The notes under the pieces: generated by a model
What the model was told of the DNA's origin: nothing
Databases searched by the model: none
The model's input: only the letters and a program-made list of their open reading frames with translations
Shown here: piece after piece, positions 46,376 to 58,930 of the stretch
How the letters are laid out: each line of letters starts with the position of its first letter
How positions within the stretch are numbered: position 1 is the first letter of the stretch
Program-made: the position numbers and the translations under genes
NCBI GenBank assembly: GCA_949318235.1
Contig: OX439135.1
Coordinates: 19,505,616-19,569,615 of the forward strand
Source: Ecdyonurus torrentis
Taxonomy: Eukaryota > Arthropoda > Insecta > Ephemeroptera > Heptageniidae
Reading direction: 5' to 3'
DNA: 64,000 nt

Positions 46376-46589
46376 ATATCATGTGTAAAGATAGAGTTTT
46401 ACGTCAACTGAAATATCCATCTGATTGCATTGAATAGTTATAAGCCAATAAAAATTGATTTTTAAATTAAATGACTGTCCACAATTTTCAATCCTTCTAA
46501 CGGTTATTACGTCACTAAACGTTGATTATCGAACAATAAAAGCTCAAATGATGTCACAAGCGTTAGAAGCACAATGAAATAAACATTGA

Positions 46590-46870
46590 AGCCATAGACC
46601 ACATAAAACAACATGTGCTTTTTAATGAATAAACACAAAATGGGATCTTCAAAACTGATGACAATTTTTACCAGAATATTAATATAGCCCCACAAGAGAG
46701 TGTGAAAAAACTGTAAAGTGTGCGATTTGCGTGAAAATTCATATTTATGACGTCAGAAACATGCAAAAATTAGTATGAAAGTGTTTTGCGGGCTGCATAA
46801 ATCGAATTTTCTGATCACTGCTACTGTTGGGATTTGAGACAAAAAACTAATGTTATTGATGTAAATTCCA
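46590..46870 (+). repeat. Interspersed repeat T, copy in intron 3 of GPCR gene 6
   Basis: Inverted match to the repeat at 29448-29750, sharing CCCCACAAGAGAGTGTGAAA-like and TTTCTGATCACTGCTACTG-like words. Confidence 0.65.
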
Positions 46871-47469
46871 TAAAGCGTTTTGTGATATAAATGTTTCTGT
46901 TTTTCTCTGGTCTATTCCTTTCAACTTGTAGTTGTAAATCTATATTTTTTTATTTGGTCTCAACGCTTTTGACGTCACTAACATTTTTATCGTTAAAGTT
47001 TCAACTTTCAACCCTTAGTGACGTTACAATTAAAGCATTGCAAAACAGTGTACAGGCTTTTCAATGATTATATTTTAGAATGTGTGAGTGCGAATACTAA
47101 AAAGATACTAAATATAATGGATATAATGTTAGAGTTTATAATTAAATTAATTATTAATAATATTATTGAGAATTTAGCGATAATTTGTATGATATTTATT
47201 AATTAAACCTATATTTTGGCACTTATAAACTTATAGTACTATTGTATTAAATCCAATAGATTACTAATCTAATAACGTTACCTGTTGACAGTAATGCCCG
47301 CGATTGCAAACAGACAGACTGTAAAAGTTCCGTAGAACAAGAACGGAATCAGAACACAAAGAAACTTGTTGTCCACCCACTGGCTACCAAGGTATCGAGC
47401 AGCGTAGAACGGTAACGTTATTGACAACAGGAGATCAGTGGCACTTGAACTGACACATTGATTTATTAC

Positions 47470-47577
<108 letters not shown>

Positions 47578-48098
47578 GGATTGAACGATCGATTGAACGA
47601 TCGATCGAACGATCGATCGAACGATCGATTGAAAGATCTATTGATTCACTGATTATGATGCAATTACCTTATTAAAAAATAAGACGCTGCGCTGCGTTCC
47701 TTAGTTTAGGAGTTCTCAAGATGGCAACTATTGTAAAAATGTTGGCAAGGAAGCCAACTACTGATATAATTATGGATAAAACACCTTCAACATAAAGTAA
47801 CCTGACATCAGTCCTTAAAAATAAAAGAAGATAAAGCAGAATGAAACAAAATATAATGACTTTTTGTTTTTACATATATTTTTTATAATACAACTTTTTT
47901 TTAAATGTTTATATATTTCTATCTGCATGAAAAAAAAACTAACAAACACAAAAATAACCTTTAAATAATTTGTTATTTGTTTATATTCTAAAAGTAGTTA
48001 TTATTTTTTTTTTTAAACACAAATCACTGCACTAAAATTTAATAAAATAATTACCTTTGTAAATAGCCTTGATCTGCGTTGTAACTGATATTTCGCAT

Positions 48099-50625
48099 TT
48101 TTCAATTTAATATCTTACTCCCTGATTTTCTAATTATAAAACATATTTATACTGGTAAACTGTTATTAGATTTAATGATAAATATTAATAAAATTTTCCG
48201 TTTTGTTAGCTTTAACACATCCGGTTGGTTAGTTTTGCCATATTTCCTCTTTTTTTTCTTTCTTAATTATCAATTAATATTATATTAAAAATATAAAAAA
48301 TGATAAACAATTTCATTAAAAATCTTTGTTTATAAAAATCAAAGAGAAAAACTAACATAAAATTACGACTATGAATTCAATGGCAGCTTCCTTTACAATA
48401 TAATTTACGCATTGCCAATTGACTCACAGTAATATGTGTATGGTTTGACGTGTGTGAAAGGTCACAAGTTCAATACTCAGAGCAGATATATGAGGCTTGT
48501 TCAAAGGTCATGGTATGCACTGACAGTTACTGCACTCTCGTGTTGTCTGCACGTTTATGTCAGTGTGTTAGAGCTAAAACTGTAGGAGAGATGATTAGGC
48601 TTGACAGCTAAGTGTGTTGATGTCTCCACGACGCTATGCAGTCAGTCCTGGCAGTGCAGGGTGGTAATGGTCCTTGTCAAGTTAGAGGTTCACCTCATCT
48701 CATTGCTATATTGTAGAGATGTTTAGTGTTGACAGCTAAGTGTATTGATGTCTGCACGAGGCCATGCAGTCCTGGCAGTGCAGGGTGGTAGTGGTCTACG
48801 TCAAGTCAGAGGTTCACCTCATCTCATTGCTATATGTAGAGATGTTTAAAGTTGACAGCTAAGTGTATTGATGTCTGCACGAGGCCATGCAGTTCTGGCA
48901 GTGCAGGGTGGTAGTGGTCTACGTCAAGTCAGAGGTTCTACTCATCTCATTGAGATGTTTAGGCTTGTTTATTCATGTCTCTAGCCATACAGTCAGTCCT
49001 GGCAGTGCAATGTTGGGTGGTTGCATTCAAAAAAGATTTATAATTTATACTGAATTTTGTAGCAATATAATATTATAGCAGTCTTGTAGTCTGTTAACGT
49101 TAAGTTACTATAACGTTAACTGGCTATTTTTATAATATAAATTAACAACACTGCAAAAAGTAATGTTATAGTTTTATATTAACCAAAAATGAAGACTAGC
49201 AATGTAACGTTAATTTTTAAAATTAATTTTTATTTATCCTCTTCAGTCCCTATGACTTGTTTTTAAAAATTATTTCACTGTCGTAAATTTTAACTACGTT
49301 TTTTGCGGCTCTCAGAATGACAAAAATATGCTTCTTTTGTAAAAAAGGTTTTCTTGCTTTTGCGGACCCCCTACCCACTTTAGAATGTTCAAAATAGCGT
49401 TAAAAATCACATAAATAAATCACATAAAATTAATGTATTATCTCTTTTTTTCCTATTTTTTATTGAATTACCTGCACGGAAAACAAAAATTTAAGAAATT
49501 ATTCAGATACATATCAATAACTCTTTAGTACTAAACAATAACTCTCTTGCAAAAAGTTTAAAGAGTAACTCGTTTTAGTACAAACGTAAATTCTTTAGCG
49601 GTAAATAGTTAACTCTTTAGATTCTAAAAAGTTTAGTAATGTGTATCTAAAGAATTTATTATGAAAATAGTCTAAATTGTAACTCTTTAGATAATTTTTT
49701 CCATGTGAAGTACACTGTATTTTATACTGCCACTGAAGAGGTTATACTGACTTTAAAAAATATATTAAGAGATGAGGTAAAGAAATAAAAAAAAAGTGTT
49801 TAATTATAAATTAATAAATTGAATTAAATTATAAATGATTAAACTTATAAATAATTAAAATATAAAAATGCATATTATCGTTTAAAAAGCTGATAACGTT
49901 ACAATCAACTGTTACATACGTATTTTTAATTTTTGAGTTTATCAAGTATTTATTAATATAGTTTTGAAAATTGACGTCACAGTTTGCAACTTATGCATGT
50001 GAGCATAGGAAAAAGTTAACAACTGTGATAATATTTCGCGACTTTTACAAATAATTAAAAACATTCAATTAACTCATAAATTAGAAATTTAAATATCAAA
50101 ATCAATTCAGGACAATGTCCTCTTTAAAAATAAGCAATCTGAAATTTGCTGAGTGTTTCTAATTTTTAAGTATATGAATGTATATATTTATTACGTTATA
50201 TTGGCAAAATTATGTAAGTAATAATTGATTAAAAGAAATAGAGAAATAATGAAATTTGAAATAATTACTATATTACTATAGTTACTATGCGTTTTGTTTT
50301 ATTCTAATTATCAAATATGATTTTGCAATTATTATTACATGTTCAATGGTCATATTTGATCACTCGCCAATACATTATCATATAAATAACAAAATATAAT
50401 TTAAAAATAAGTACACTCTGATAACCTCTTAGTTTTATATTAATAACCATAACCAAAAACATATTAATTAGATTTTTTTTTTTTTTTTTTTGCAATATAA
50501 GACAAGTGAAACATAATATAAAAATGTGAAATTATTAATGATATGTTTTCTTAGGAGAATAGAAGGAGAAATAGTAAAATAATAAATAAGGTCAGCCAAC
50601 ATGTCTCTTGTGCAATAAATATTAA
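48099..50625. other. Intergenic, between the GPCR and mucin-like clusters
   Basis: Contains the G+C-richer minisatellite (48587-49025) and a MITE family R copy (about 49905-50135). The rest is A+T-rich with no supported gene. Confidence 0.6.
48587..49025. repeat. Minisatellite, about 3.5 copies of a 113-129 bp unit
   Basis: Units begin GAGATG(A/T)TTAG at 48587, 48716, 48839 and 48952 and contain TTGACAGCTAAGTGT, CCATGCAGTCCTGGCAGTGC and GTCAGAGGTTCACCTCATC. It is clearly richer in G+C than the surroundings. It lies between GPCR gene 6 and the mucin cluster. No convincing gene is seen in it. Confidence 0.8.
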
Positions 50626-53194
50626 TTAACCTATAAATGGAAATGAGAACGGCAAAGAAGCTGCTATGTTAGATAGAAGTGAAGCAGAAGACGAGTTACT
50701 TGTTAGCAAACTTGACAGTCCCGCCATCGAAGCAGGTGTCGAAATTTGAGACCAATCTGGAGTGGTTAGTGGCATCGCAGCGGCACCTTGGGTAGTAACT
50801 ACCGCTGCAGCTGTTGTTGCAACTGTGGATGTAGTGATAGCTTGGGAAGGTGTAGTGACCGCTTGGGCAGTTGTTGGTTGGGTAGCTGAGGTCGTCGCTT
50901 GGGTAGTTGTTGGTTGGATAGTGGTTTGGGTAGTTACAGTAGCTGCCAGTTGGGTAGTTGTGGTCGTTGCTTGGGTAGTTGTTGGTTGCGTAGTTGCAGT
51001 AGTTGCCACTTGGGTAGTTGCCACTTGGGTAGTTGCCACTTGGGTAGTTGCCACTTGGGTAGTTGCCACTTGGGTAGTTGTGGTCGTTGCTTGGGTTGTT
51101 GTTGATTGGGCAGTTGCAGTAGTTGCCAGTTTGGTAGTTGCTTGGGTAGTTGTTGGTTGAGTAGTGGTAGTAGTTGTTGGTTGGGTAGTGGTAGTAGTTG
51201 TTGGTTGGGTAGTGGTAGTAGTTGTTAGTTGGGTAGTGGTAGTAGTTGTTGGTTGGGTAGTTTTGGTTGTCGCTTGAGTAGTTGTTGTTTGGGTAGTTGA
51301 AGTAGTTGTTGGTTGAGTAGTTAGTGGTTGGGTTGTTGTTGTCGTCACTAATGTAGTTGAAGCAATTGCTTGGATAGTAGTTGGTTGGGTAGTAGGTTGC
51401 GTAATTGATTGGGTAGTAGATTGCATAGTTGATTGGGTAGTCGATTGAGTGGTTGAAATTTGAGCCGTAGTAGTTTCCAAGGACGTAACTGTATTTACGA
51501 CTTCAGCTGCAATGCTAGTCACATGAGGTGCAGTACTCACGGAAGAGATTGAAACTGCAGTTGTTTGAGAGCTGATTACGGGACTTAAAGTCGTATTCAT
51601 TACGGTAATACTCAACTCCGCAGACGATGTTACGTGAGGCGTGGTCGTAACCGTATTTGAAGTGGACGTATTTGCACTACTCTGCACGATTGTAGAACTT
51701 TGTGGAATTTGAGTTGTGTTTGAAATTAAATTTAATATTTTAACGGCACTTGTAGGTGCCGTAGTCGTAACTTTACTGTTCAAACTATGACTGACAGTTG
51801 ATGATTCTCCATTCAATGCATGTTCCGTAGTTGTGGTTTTTGTCCTAGTTTTTCTAGTGGTTGTTTTTTTTGTCGTTACTTCCGTTGTACGAATTTTCTT
51901 CGTCGATTTAAATGGAATAAGAACAGTCTCTCGTTCAGTTGTATATGACTCAGTATTTTTTGAAAACTTAAAAAATACTGTTTCTATATTACTGACTGAA
52001 TAAAAATTTAGTCCTGGTGTTGTTTGAAATCTTGGATGTGAAACCATGGGCTCTCTGTTCCTGAAGTTTTGCCTGTTAGGAGTAGTTCCGAATCTTTGAT
52101 TTCTTCTTGCCGGAGTTGCAAACTGTTTATGTTTTCTACAGTCCATGGCTTCTAATCTCTGCAATAATTAAAAAGTCGAATGAAAATATGACATTGATTC
52201 TCAATATTTGTCACATCATGAAACGTAGAGTTATCTGCTTTATTGTTGTTGTTTTTTGTCCATTGTTGATAATTATAATGGAAATGTAATGTAAGTGTAG
52301 TTTGATAGGTTTGAAAAACATCAGTGGAAATAAATAAATTCAACAATTCAATCTTACTTGGTTATTTTCTCTGAGAGGACATTTAGGCTTGCCACAACAA
52401 TGTTTCAGATAATTCCTCTTCAAAAAATTTTGGTAAGCAGCTAGAAATATATTAACGTATAGAATATTGAACATTGCTATTATACACACTTCAAAAGTAA
52501 AACTTCACTTTTATAAACAGCATTCAAATGAAGATAGAAATTAAATTTAAACTATAAATATTAAAATTACCTGAAGAAACGTCCACTTTATTTTTCATCT
52601 CATAACAATGAAAGGCCTGTAATTTTTTTGAAACAATCATCTATTTTGTCAGCATATAAGCATGGTATGAAATAAACCTTATATATCCTACCAATATATT
52701 TTTAGTATAATATATGATATTTTATAATCAAACAAAACAGGAATTTCTATATTGAATTATTTTCATACTCGTATTTAGCTCACAATAAATTTATTAGTTA
52801 AAATGTTTTCTTTAATTGAATTTTAAAACTAATAAACTTTAAACTTGCAAAAAATAATATAAATTTTGGTAACTGTATAATTTTATTAATTTATTAAAGT
52901 TTGCTTCTGATGTCATAACAAAATAATAGTAAAAAAACAAACAAATAAATAAAAAAACTTTGGGTTCTTAAACAATTTGTTTTTTCAAAATTTTGAAAGT
53001 TAGCCGCAATATGACGTCAGGTTTTAGGCTTGACTTCGGATATCAAATATTTATATGAAATTTTACTATATTAATTAACTGAAATATATATTTTCCATGA
53101 TAAATAAATTGCAAACACTGAAAAACACGCAAACTTTTACCTTGATCAAGAAAAACAGAGAAACTAACAAAATCACTCGGTTGCTACGAAACAT
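50626..53194 (-). CDS. Mucin-like secreted protein A, 4 exons, 571 aa
   Basis: A secreted Thr-rich protein of unknown function. Exons are 53194-53141 (18-aa signal peptide, MFRSN then a hydrophobic core), 52616-52571, 52440-52358 and 52158-50626, totalling 1716 nt with phases 0, 1, 0. Exon 2 holds one Cys (FHCYE), exon 3 three Cys (LKHCCGKPKCP) and exon 4 begins with one more (AMDCRK), so the mature head has five. Exon 4 then has a basic stretch, a conserved segment (GLNFYSVSN, VFFKFSKNTESYTTE), a long Thr/Ser/Gln region with TTQPTT and VATTQ repeats typical of O-glycosylated mucins, and a C-terminal block (TTPDWSQISTPA, then LLSN, ending FIG). The N-terminal half of exon 4 is basic and could be cleaved. 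No known domain is recognised. Three tandem relatives lie upstream. Confidence 0.8.
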
Positions 53195-53219
53195 TGCTGA
53201 AAATCACATTATATGTTGC

Positions 53220-53695
53220 TACAATGAGGAAGGTGAATTGAAGTTTTTTTTAGTTGAGTTTATGATATTTTTGGAAAGAGCTTTAAAAAATTTTGAGGCG
53301 TTATTTTTTTCTAGGACGATTGGAGCATACGAAGTATTTTTAATTAATTTTTGAAAATCGGCCTAGAAAGCCAGTGACGTCATCAGTCCACTTTTTTCTC
53401 GGCAAATACTAATTGTTCGAGGTTAAGTAACCAGTTTAATGAAATCAGCTCGTCCTCAGGATTTAAAAAACTGGCTACTGAACCTCTTCTACGGTGAATA
53501 CTTTTCAAAATAAATGCCCAATTGATGACGTTATAGGCTTTTAATGTCAATTTTCAAAAATTAATTAAAAATACTTACCATGCTCCAATCGTTGTAAGAA
53601 AAAATAACACCTTAAAAAATTTTAACGCTCTTTTCAAAAGTGTCATAAAAAGTTGGGGTTAAAAAGAATTTACCTTCCTCATTATAGCCACACAC
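53220..53695. mobile_element. Palindromic MITE upstream of mucin-like gene A
   Basis: GAGGAAGGTGAATT at left and AATTTACCTTCCTC at right, with matching inner arms (CGATTGGAGCAT / ATGCTCCAATCG, TTTTTAATTAATTTTTGA). It begins about 25 bp upstream of the start codon of mucin-like gene A, so it occupies that gene's promoter region. Confidence 0.65.
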
Positions 53696-53715
53696 TAAAA
53701 TTATTCTTTTTGTGT

Positions 53716-53720
<5 letters not shown>

Positions 53721-53750
<30 letters not shown>

Positions 53751-53768
53751 TACACACACACACACACA
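53721..53768. repeat. (TA)n/(CA)n compound microsatellite
   Basis: TA run followed by CACACA, upstream of mucin-like gene A. Confidence 0.9.
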
Positions 53769-54589
53769 TATATACAATATATATTTTTATAACTTCATGG
53801 CTTGCATTGCAATTTATTCAATTTAGAATATGTGTTCTCAATGATTTGCTTTTATATACGAGAAAATGAATTTAATCATGATGTTTAAAACAATAAAAAA
53901 AAAATAAAAAAAGTGAAAGTTGCAAAAAATAAAAATTGTTAACTTATTAATAATTGCACTATATTAAGAATTAATTAAAAATTCTTACCTGCAGTGTAAT
54001 TATATTACTGCCTTTAAATGTTATAAATAAAAGTATTAAAATAATTATGAAAGCATATTTAGATTTTAAAATTTGAACAATTCTATTATGACACCTTTGA
54101 AAAAAAATTAGTATGAACAGTATATAAAAATCCTTGTAAAAAGCACTCAGAACGTAAAATTGAATATTTTATCAATAATAATCTAAATTGTATTAATAAT
54201 TTATCAGAAATTAAATCGATTGATTTTTATTATTGTTATTTTTTTTTGCAGCTATTAAAAAAAATATTAGTAAAAATAAAAAATAATTAATTTTTCAAGA
54301 GAGATAATTTCAAAGTTCAACATTTTATATAGATTGTAAGTAATTGTTTATTTATTTTAAATTACATTTAGTTATATTTTTGCATATTTTCAGGGTTTCA
54401 AAAATTAAAGGAAGTTGATTACGTCAAAAATTAAAATGGAAATTACTATATTATAATGTATGAAATAGGTTAATTAATTAAGTTCATAAATTTTATATAG
54501 GGGTAAAAAGGTTGCTGCAATACTAAAACATAAGAAATTATTGCCCCCTACGATTCTCACGAGCTCTCCATCTACAAGATATATTATAA

Positions 54590-56961
54590 TTAGCCAAAGA
54601 GAGATTGAATTGAAAAACCACTTGGTAATTTAGATAGAAGTGAAGAAGTATTGTTAGATGATAGCAAATTTGATAGTCCCGAAATCGAAGCGGGTGTAGA
54701 TATTTGAGATAAGACAGGAGTTGTTAGCAGAATAGAGGCAGCAGTTTGGGTAATAGCTATCGGTGTAGTTGTAGTCACCAATTGGGTAGTTGTAGTGATC
54801 GATGGGTCAGTATTCACGAAAGAGATTGATACGTCAGTTGTTTGAGAACTTATTAGAGGACTTAAGGTCGTAGTCATTACGTCAAAGTTCAAGTTAGTAA
54901 TATTACTGCTCAAACTATCACTGGCAGTTGATAATTCTTCGTCCAATGTGATTTCAGTAGTTGCGGTTCTTTTTGACTTGGTAATTCTACCAGTTGATTT
55001 TTTAGTAGTAACTTTAGTTGCACGAATTTTCTTTGTAGATTTGAAAAATCTGGTAGTTTTTTTAACATCATCATTTCGACGATTAAATGGAATAAGAATA
55101 GTTTCACGTTCAGTTGTATATGATTCAGTATTTTTTACAAACTTAAAAAATACAGTTTCTTTATTACTGACTGCATACAAATTTAAACCAGGTGTTGTTT
55201 GAAATCTTGAATGTGATACCAGGGGCTGTATGTTTCTGAAGATTTGTCTGTTTGCAGTAGTCATGTATCTTTGAATTTCTCTTGCCGTAGTTGACAATTT
55301 TTTGGATTTTCTACAGTCAATTGCTTCTAATCTCTGAAAAATTAAAACATCGAATAAAAATATAACACAGTATTAGGTACGAGTATCTAGCTGATAGAAG
55401 AAAAAATTAGAATTACTGTATGCACAATTTATTTGATATTTCTATTTTGTTATAATAAACATTTTTCTATTAAGGTAGCATCTTTCAACTATGCTTTAAT
55501 AAATACTTCTTTGATTCATTGATTCATTCATTGATTCATTGATTCATTGATTAATTCATTCATTCATTCATAAATTCATTCATTCATTCATTCATTCATT
55601 CATTCATTCATTCATTCATTCATTCATTCATTCATTCATTCATTCATTCATTCATTCATTCATTCATTCATTCATTCATTCATTCATTCATTCATTCATT
55701 CATTCATTCATTCATTCATTCATTCATTCATTCATTCATTCATTCATTCATTCATTCATTCATTCATTCATTCATTCATTCATTCATTCATTCATTCATT
55801 CATTCATTCATTCATTCATTCATTCATTCATTCATTCATTCATTCATTCATTCATTCATTCATTCATTCATTCATTCATTCATTCATTCATTCATTCATT
55901 CACTCACTCATTCACTCACTCATTCACTCACTCATTCACTCCTTCTGTGTAATTTGGTAGGTTTAAAAAACATCATTGGAAGTAAATAAATTCAACAACT
56001 CAATCTTACTTGGTTATTTTCTCGGAAAGGACATTTCGGCTTGCCACAACAATGTTTCAGATAATTCCTCTTCAAAACATTTTGGTAAGCAGCTAGAAAT
56101 ATATTAATATATTGCAAGGCATATAAAGTGTGTTATAAGTTTATTGAAAAGTACCAATATACACACTACAGAAATAAAATATTTTATTCATATAAACTGA
56201 TTATTCAATATTTAATCAATATTAAAGCAAATGAAATAAAACAAAATGGTTAAAATTACCTGAAGAAACATCCACTTTATTTATCAGTTCGTAACAATAG
56301 AGGGTCTGAAAGTATTTTGCAACAATATATGATTTAAACAGACTGTGAAATAATTTATATATTTTTATACACTTTAAGTACCAAATCACACACACTATAT
56401 AAATTATAACAACATATTGGCATATGCTGCATATGAATTAGGCAATATTATAAATTTATTATTCTACTTTGCAATTTAAGAGATTTTTTAAGCATCTGAA
56501 CTTTATTACCTTTTAAGACAATTAAAAATATCAAAAAATAGAAACTTAGTTCGTAATTCTAGGTGAATATAAAAAATCTGCATAAAATGATCATTAATGC
56601 AAATATGTCAAGCAATTTTTACATGAATAAATAATTTCTTTAATGATGTAAAAAAAAGCCTTTTTAATTCTTGTTGATCCTGAATGTGTTGATGATTCAG
56701 TTTTAAAATTTTAATATGCTTTAAGTATTTTTTATAAATAATTAAAAATATCAATATAACAATAGGGTTAATTTTGTTTTTGTTGTTGTTGAAAGTATTA
56801 AATTGCTATATGAATTGCCACTGTGTTAAATAACTAAAGAATAAAGTTGTTATATGAAATAAAATAAAACATAATAAATAGAAAACACTGCTAAATATGC
56901 GGACTTTTACCTGGAACAAGAAAACCAGAGACACCAACAGGATCAATTTTCTGCGAAACAT
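54590..56961 (-). CDS. Mucin-like secreted protein B, 4 exons, 307 aa
   Basis: Shortest complete member of the mucin-like cluster. Exons are 56961-56911 (17-aa signal peptide), 56305-56260, 56092-56010 and 55333-54590, totalling 924 nt with the same phases as gene A. The cysteine pattern is kept: LYCYE, LKHCCGKPKCP and AIDCRK. The exon 4 segments GLNLYAVSN and VFFKFVKNTESYTTE match gene A closely. The Thr/Gln repeat region is almost gone, leaving a short VTTTT stretch, so the protein is a head and a tail with little mucin between. The C-terminus keeps LSQISTPASISGLSNLLSSN and ends QSLFG. Intron 3 contains a 440-bp TTCA array. The loss of repeats without loss of the frame suggests that the head and tail, not the repeat length, are what selection keeps. 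Confidence 0.8.
55499..55934. repeat. (TTCA)n microsatellite
   Basis: About 85 perfect tetramers with variant ends (TTGATTCA, CACTCACTCATT), in intron 3 of mucin-like gene B. Confidence 0.97.
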
Positions 56962-57266
56962 TGCTGAAATTTTATTTAGATTTTAATTTGATCTTAAAGA
57001 AATTAATACACATAACTTGTTCTTCTAGCTAATATATACAGTTGAAATGATAGAATTTTACAATAAAGCATTAAGCCGCTTCAATGAAGTGGCTGGACCA
57101 TAATTGCATTTCTCCGCCTTTTTATAGCTTGCTGTGCGTAAGAACTAAAATGCAGAGTGAGAGCATGTGAGAGTGTTCAGCTGACCAGACATCTCCACCT
57201 TTACTACTTATTTCTATCTCTTTGCTCTTGAACTTGCTATGATATGTTTGCTGGACAGGAAACGAT

Positions 57267-57346
<80 letters not shown>

Positions 57347-58930
57347 ATGCATGCGACACGAGTAAAGAGAGGAAATAAGGAGTTGGACCTCCACCTTTAC
57401 AACACACATGCATTTTGGTTGTTACGCACAGTAAGCTATAAGAAGGCGGTGAAATGCAATTATCGTCCAGCCACTTCATTGGAGCGGCGTAATGCTGTAT
57501 TGTTAAATTCTATCATTTCAACTGTATATAATGGCTTTATATAATAATATAAACAACCTCTTAAACAAAAAGAGATTAAAAATCATTTTTGAAGAGTACA
57601 AAGTTAAAAGGTTTTGTCAATTTTTGTTTAAAATGATGATTTTAAATTTCTAGCATGCAAAATCCATTCTAATAATAACAGTTGTTAGCAGTTGAAAAAA
57701 TGAGCTTTTGTCCTCATAGGCTCAAGAGTTCGTTTTCAAATTTTGGCTCAAATATTGACCTTCCCAAGATTTGGCCTATTTTGTTGATAAAAAGCTAGAT
57801 TTCAAGCTGAATCTGGGGTTCAAGCTAAACCAGTCTAAAGAAAATCAGCCCAGGGGAAAAAAAAGAAGTTATTTACAGCCCTAATTTTATCTCAAAGCTT
57901 ACAACAATAAAGAAAAAAATAGAAATTTAATTATTATAATAAAGTTAAATGTTTCATACCTGTACTGGAATTGTGATCTTACTGATTTTAAACTTGTAAA
58001 TAAAAGTAATAAAAAATTATGTGCATATTTTTGTTATTTTATTACAATTTTAATAATTCAATTAACCCCTGCTATGCAGATTATAAATTATAAAAAGCCT
58101 TGTTAAAATCACTCCCAACTAGAGTAATCAGGTAATCACTCTGTCTGAATGTCATATTGAATATTTTATTAATAATTACACGGAAAGAATAAATAACATC
58201 ATTTTTGCTGCATTTTAATTATTTTAGCACAATTGTTGTTATATTAGTACAAAATAAATATTTTAACCTAAAAAAATAATTTTTTTTGTAACATAATTAT
58301 ATAGTTTTTGCATTCATTTTATTTTTTGTTTCATTTATTTTATTTCTTTAAATTGTGGATTATATAATTAAATATTATTAAAAAAATCTTACAAAATAAC
58401 AATTTAATTACATTGTAAAAACGAACATTGATGTGTGTGTGTGTGTGTGAGTGTGTGTGTATGTGAGCCAACTGATAAAGCTTTACCTTAGTTCAATATG
58501 TATTGATGCAAAAAAAAAAAAAAAAAACTTTTTGAAATGAGTTGTTTTTTTCATTTTTGTCTGTGTATCTAAATAGTTGGCAAATTTTATCAGAAATTCA
58601 ATCGATTGACTTTTTATTAAAATTAATTTAATTTACAATGTTTTAAAAAAAAGCATGAGAAAATATATTAAATTATAGATTGTTGATTGAAAGTAGTCGT
58701 TTATTATTATATATATTTTTTTTAAATTTACATTTGGTAACATTGTTGGATTTTTTTCATAGTTACACAAATTAAAGGACTTTGACTATGTAACAAATTA
58801 ATACGGAAATTGTATAATAATTTAATAAATAGGTTTTAAAAGGGGAAAAAGTTGCTATACACGCTAGAACATAAGATATTAGGGTTCCTTATGCTTCTTC
58901 CAAACGTTCTAGGGACAAGCTAAATTATAA
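56962..58930. other. Intergenic, mucin-like genes B-C
   Basis: Contains the GA-centred hairpin and a partial MITE family Q (58180-58310). A GT run occurs at 58433-58460. No gene seen. Confidence 0.6.
57270..57342. repeat. (GA)n microsatellite flanked by an inverted repeat
   Basis: About 36 dinucleotides upstream of mucin-like gene B. The flanks at about 57030-57245 and 57345-57545 are inverted copies of each other (TAGAATTTAACAATA, CACTTCATT, GTGGCTGGAC words), making a hairpin of about 500 bp with the GA run near the centre. Confidence 0.85.

Noticed and set aside
46507..47206. Short open frames in intron 3 of GPCR gene 6
   Set aside because: They fall within interspersed repeat T and A+T-rich DNA, with no coding signature.
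50762..51160. Valine/tryptophan-rich frames on the plus strand, also at 59046-59486 and 63370-63570
   Set aside because: Antisense shadows of the Thr/Gln repeats of the mucin-like genes.
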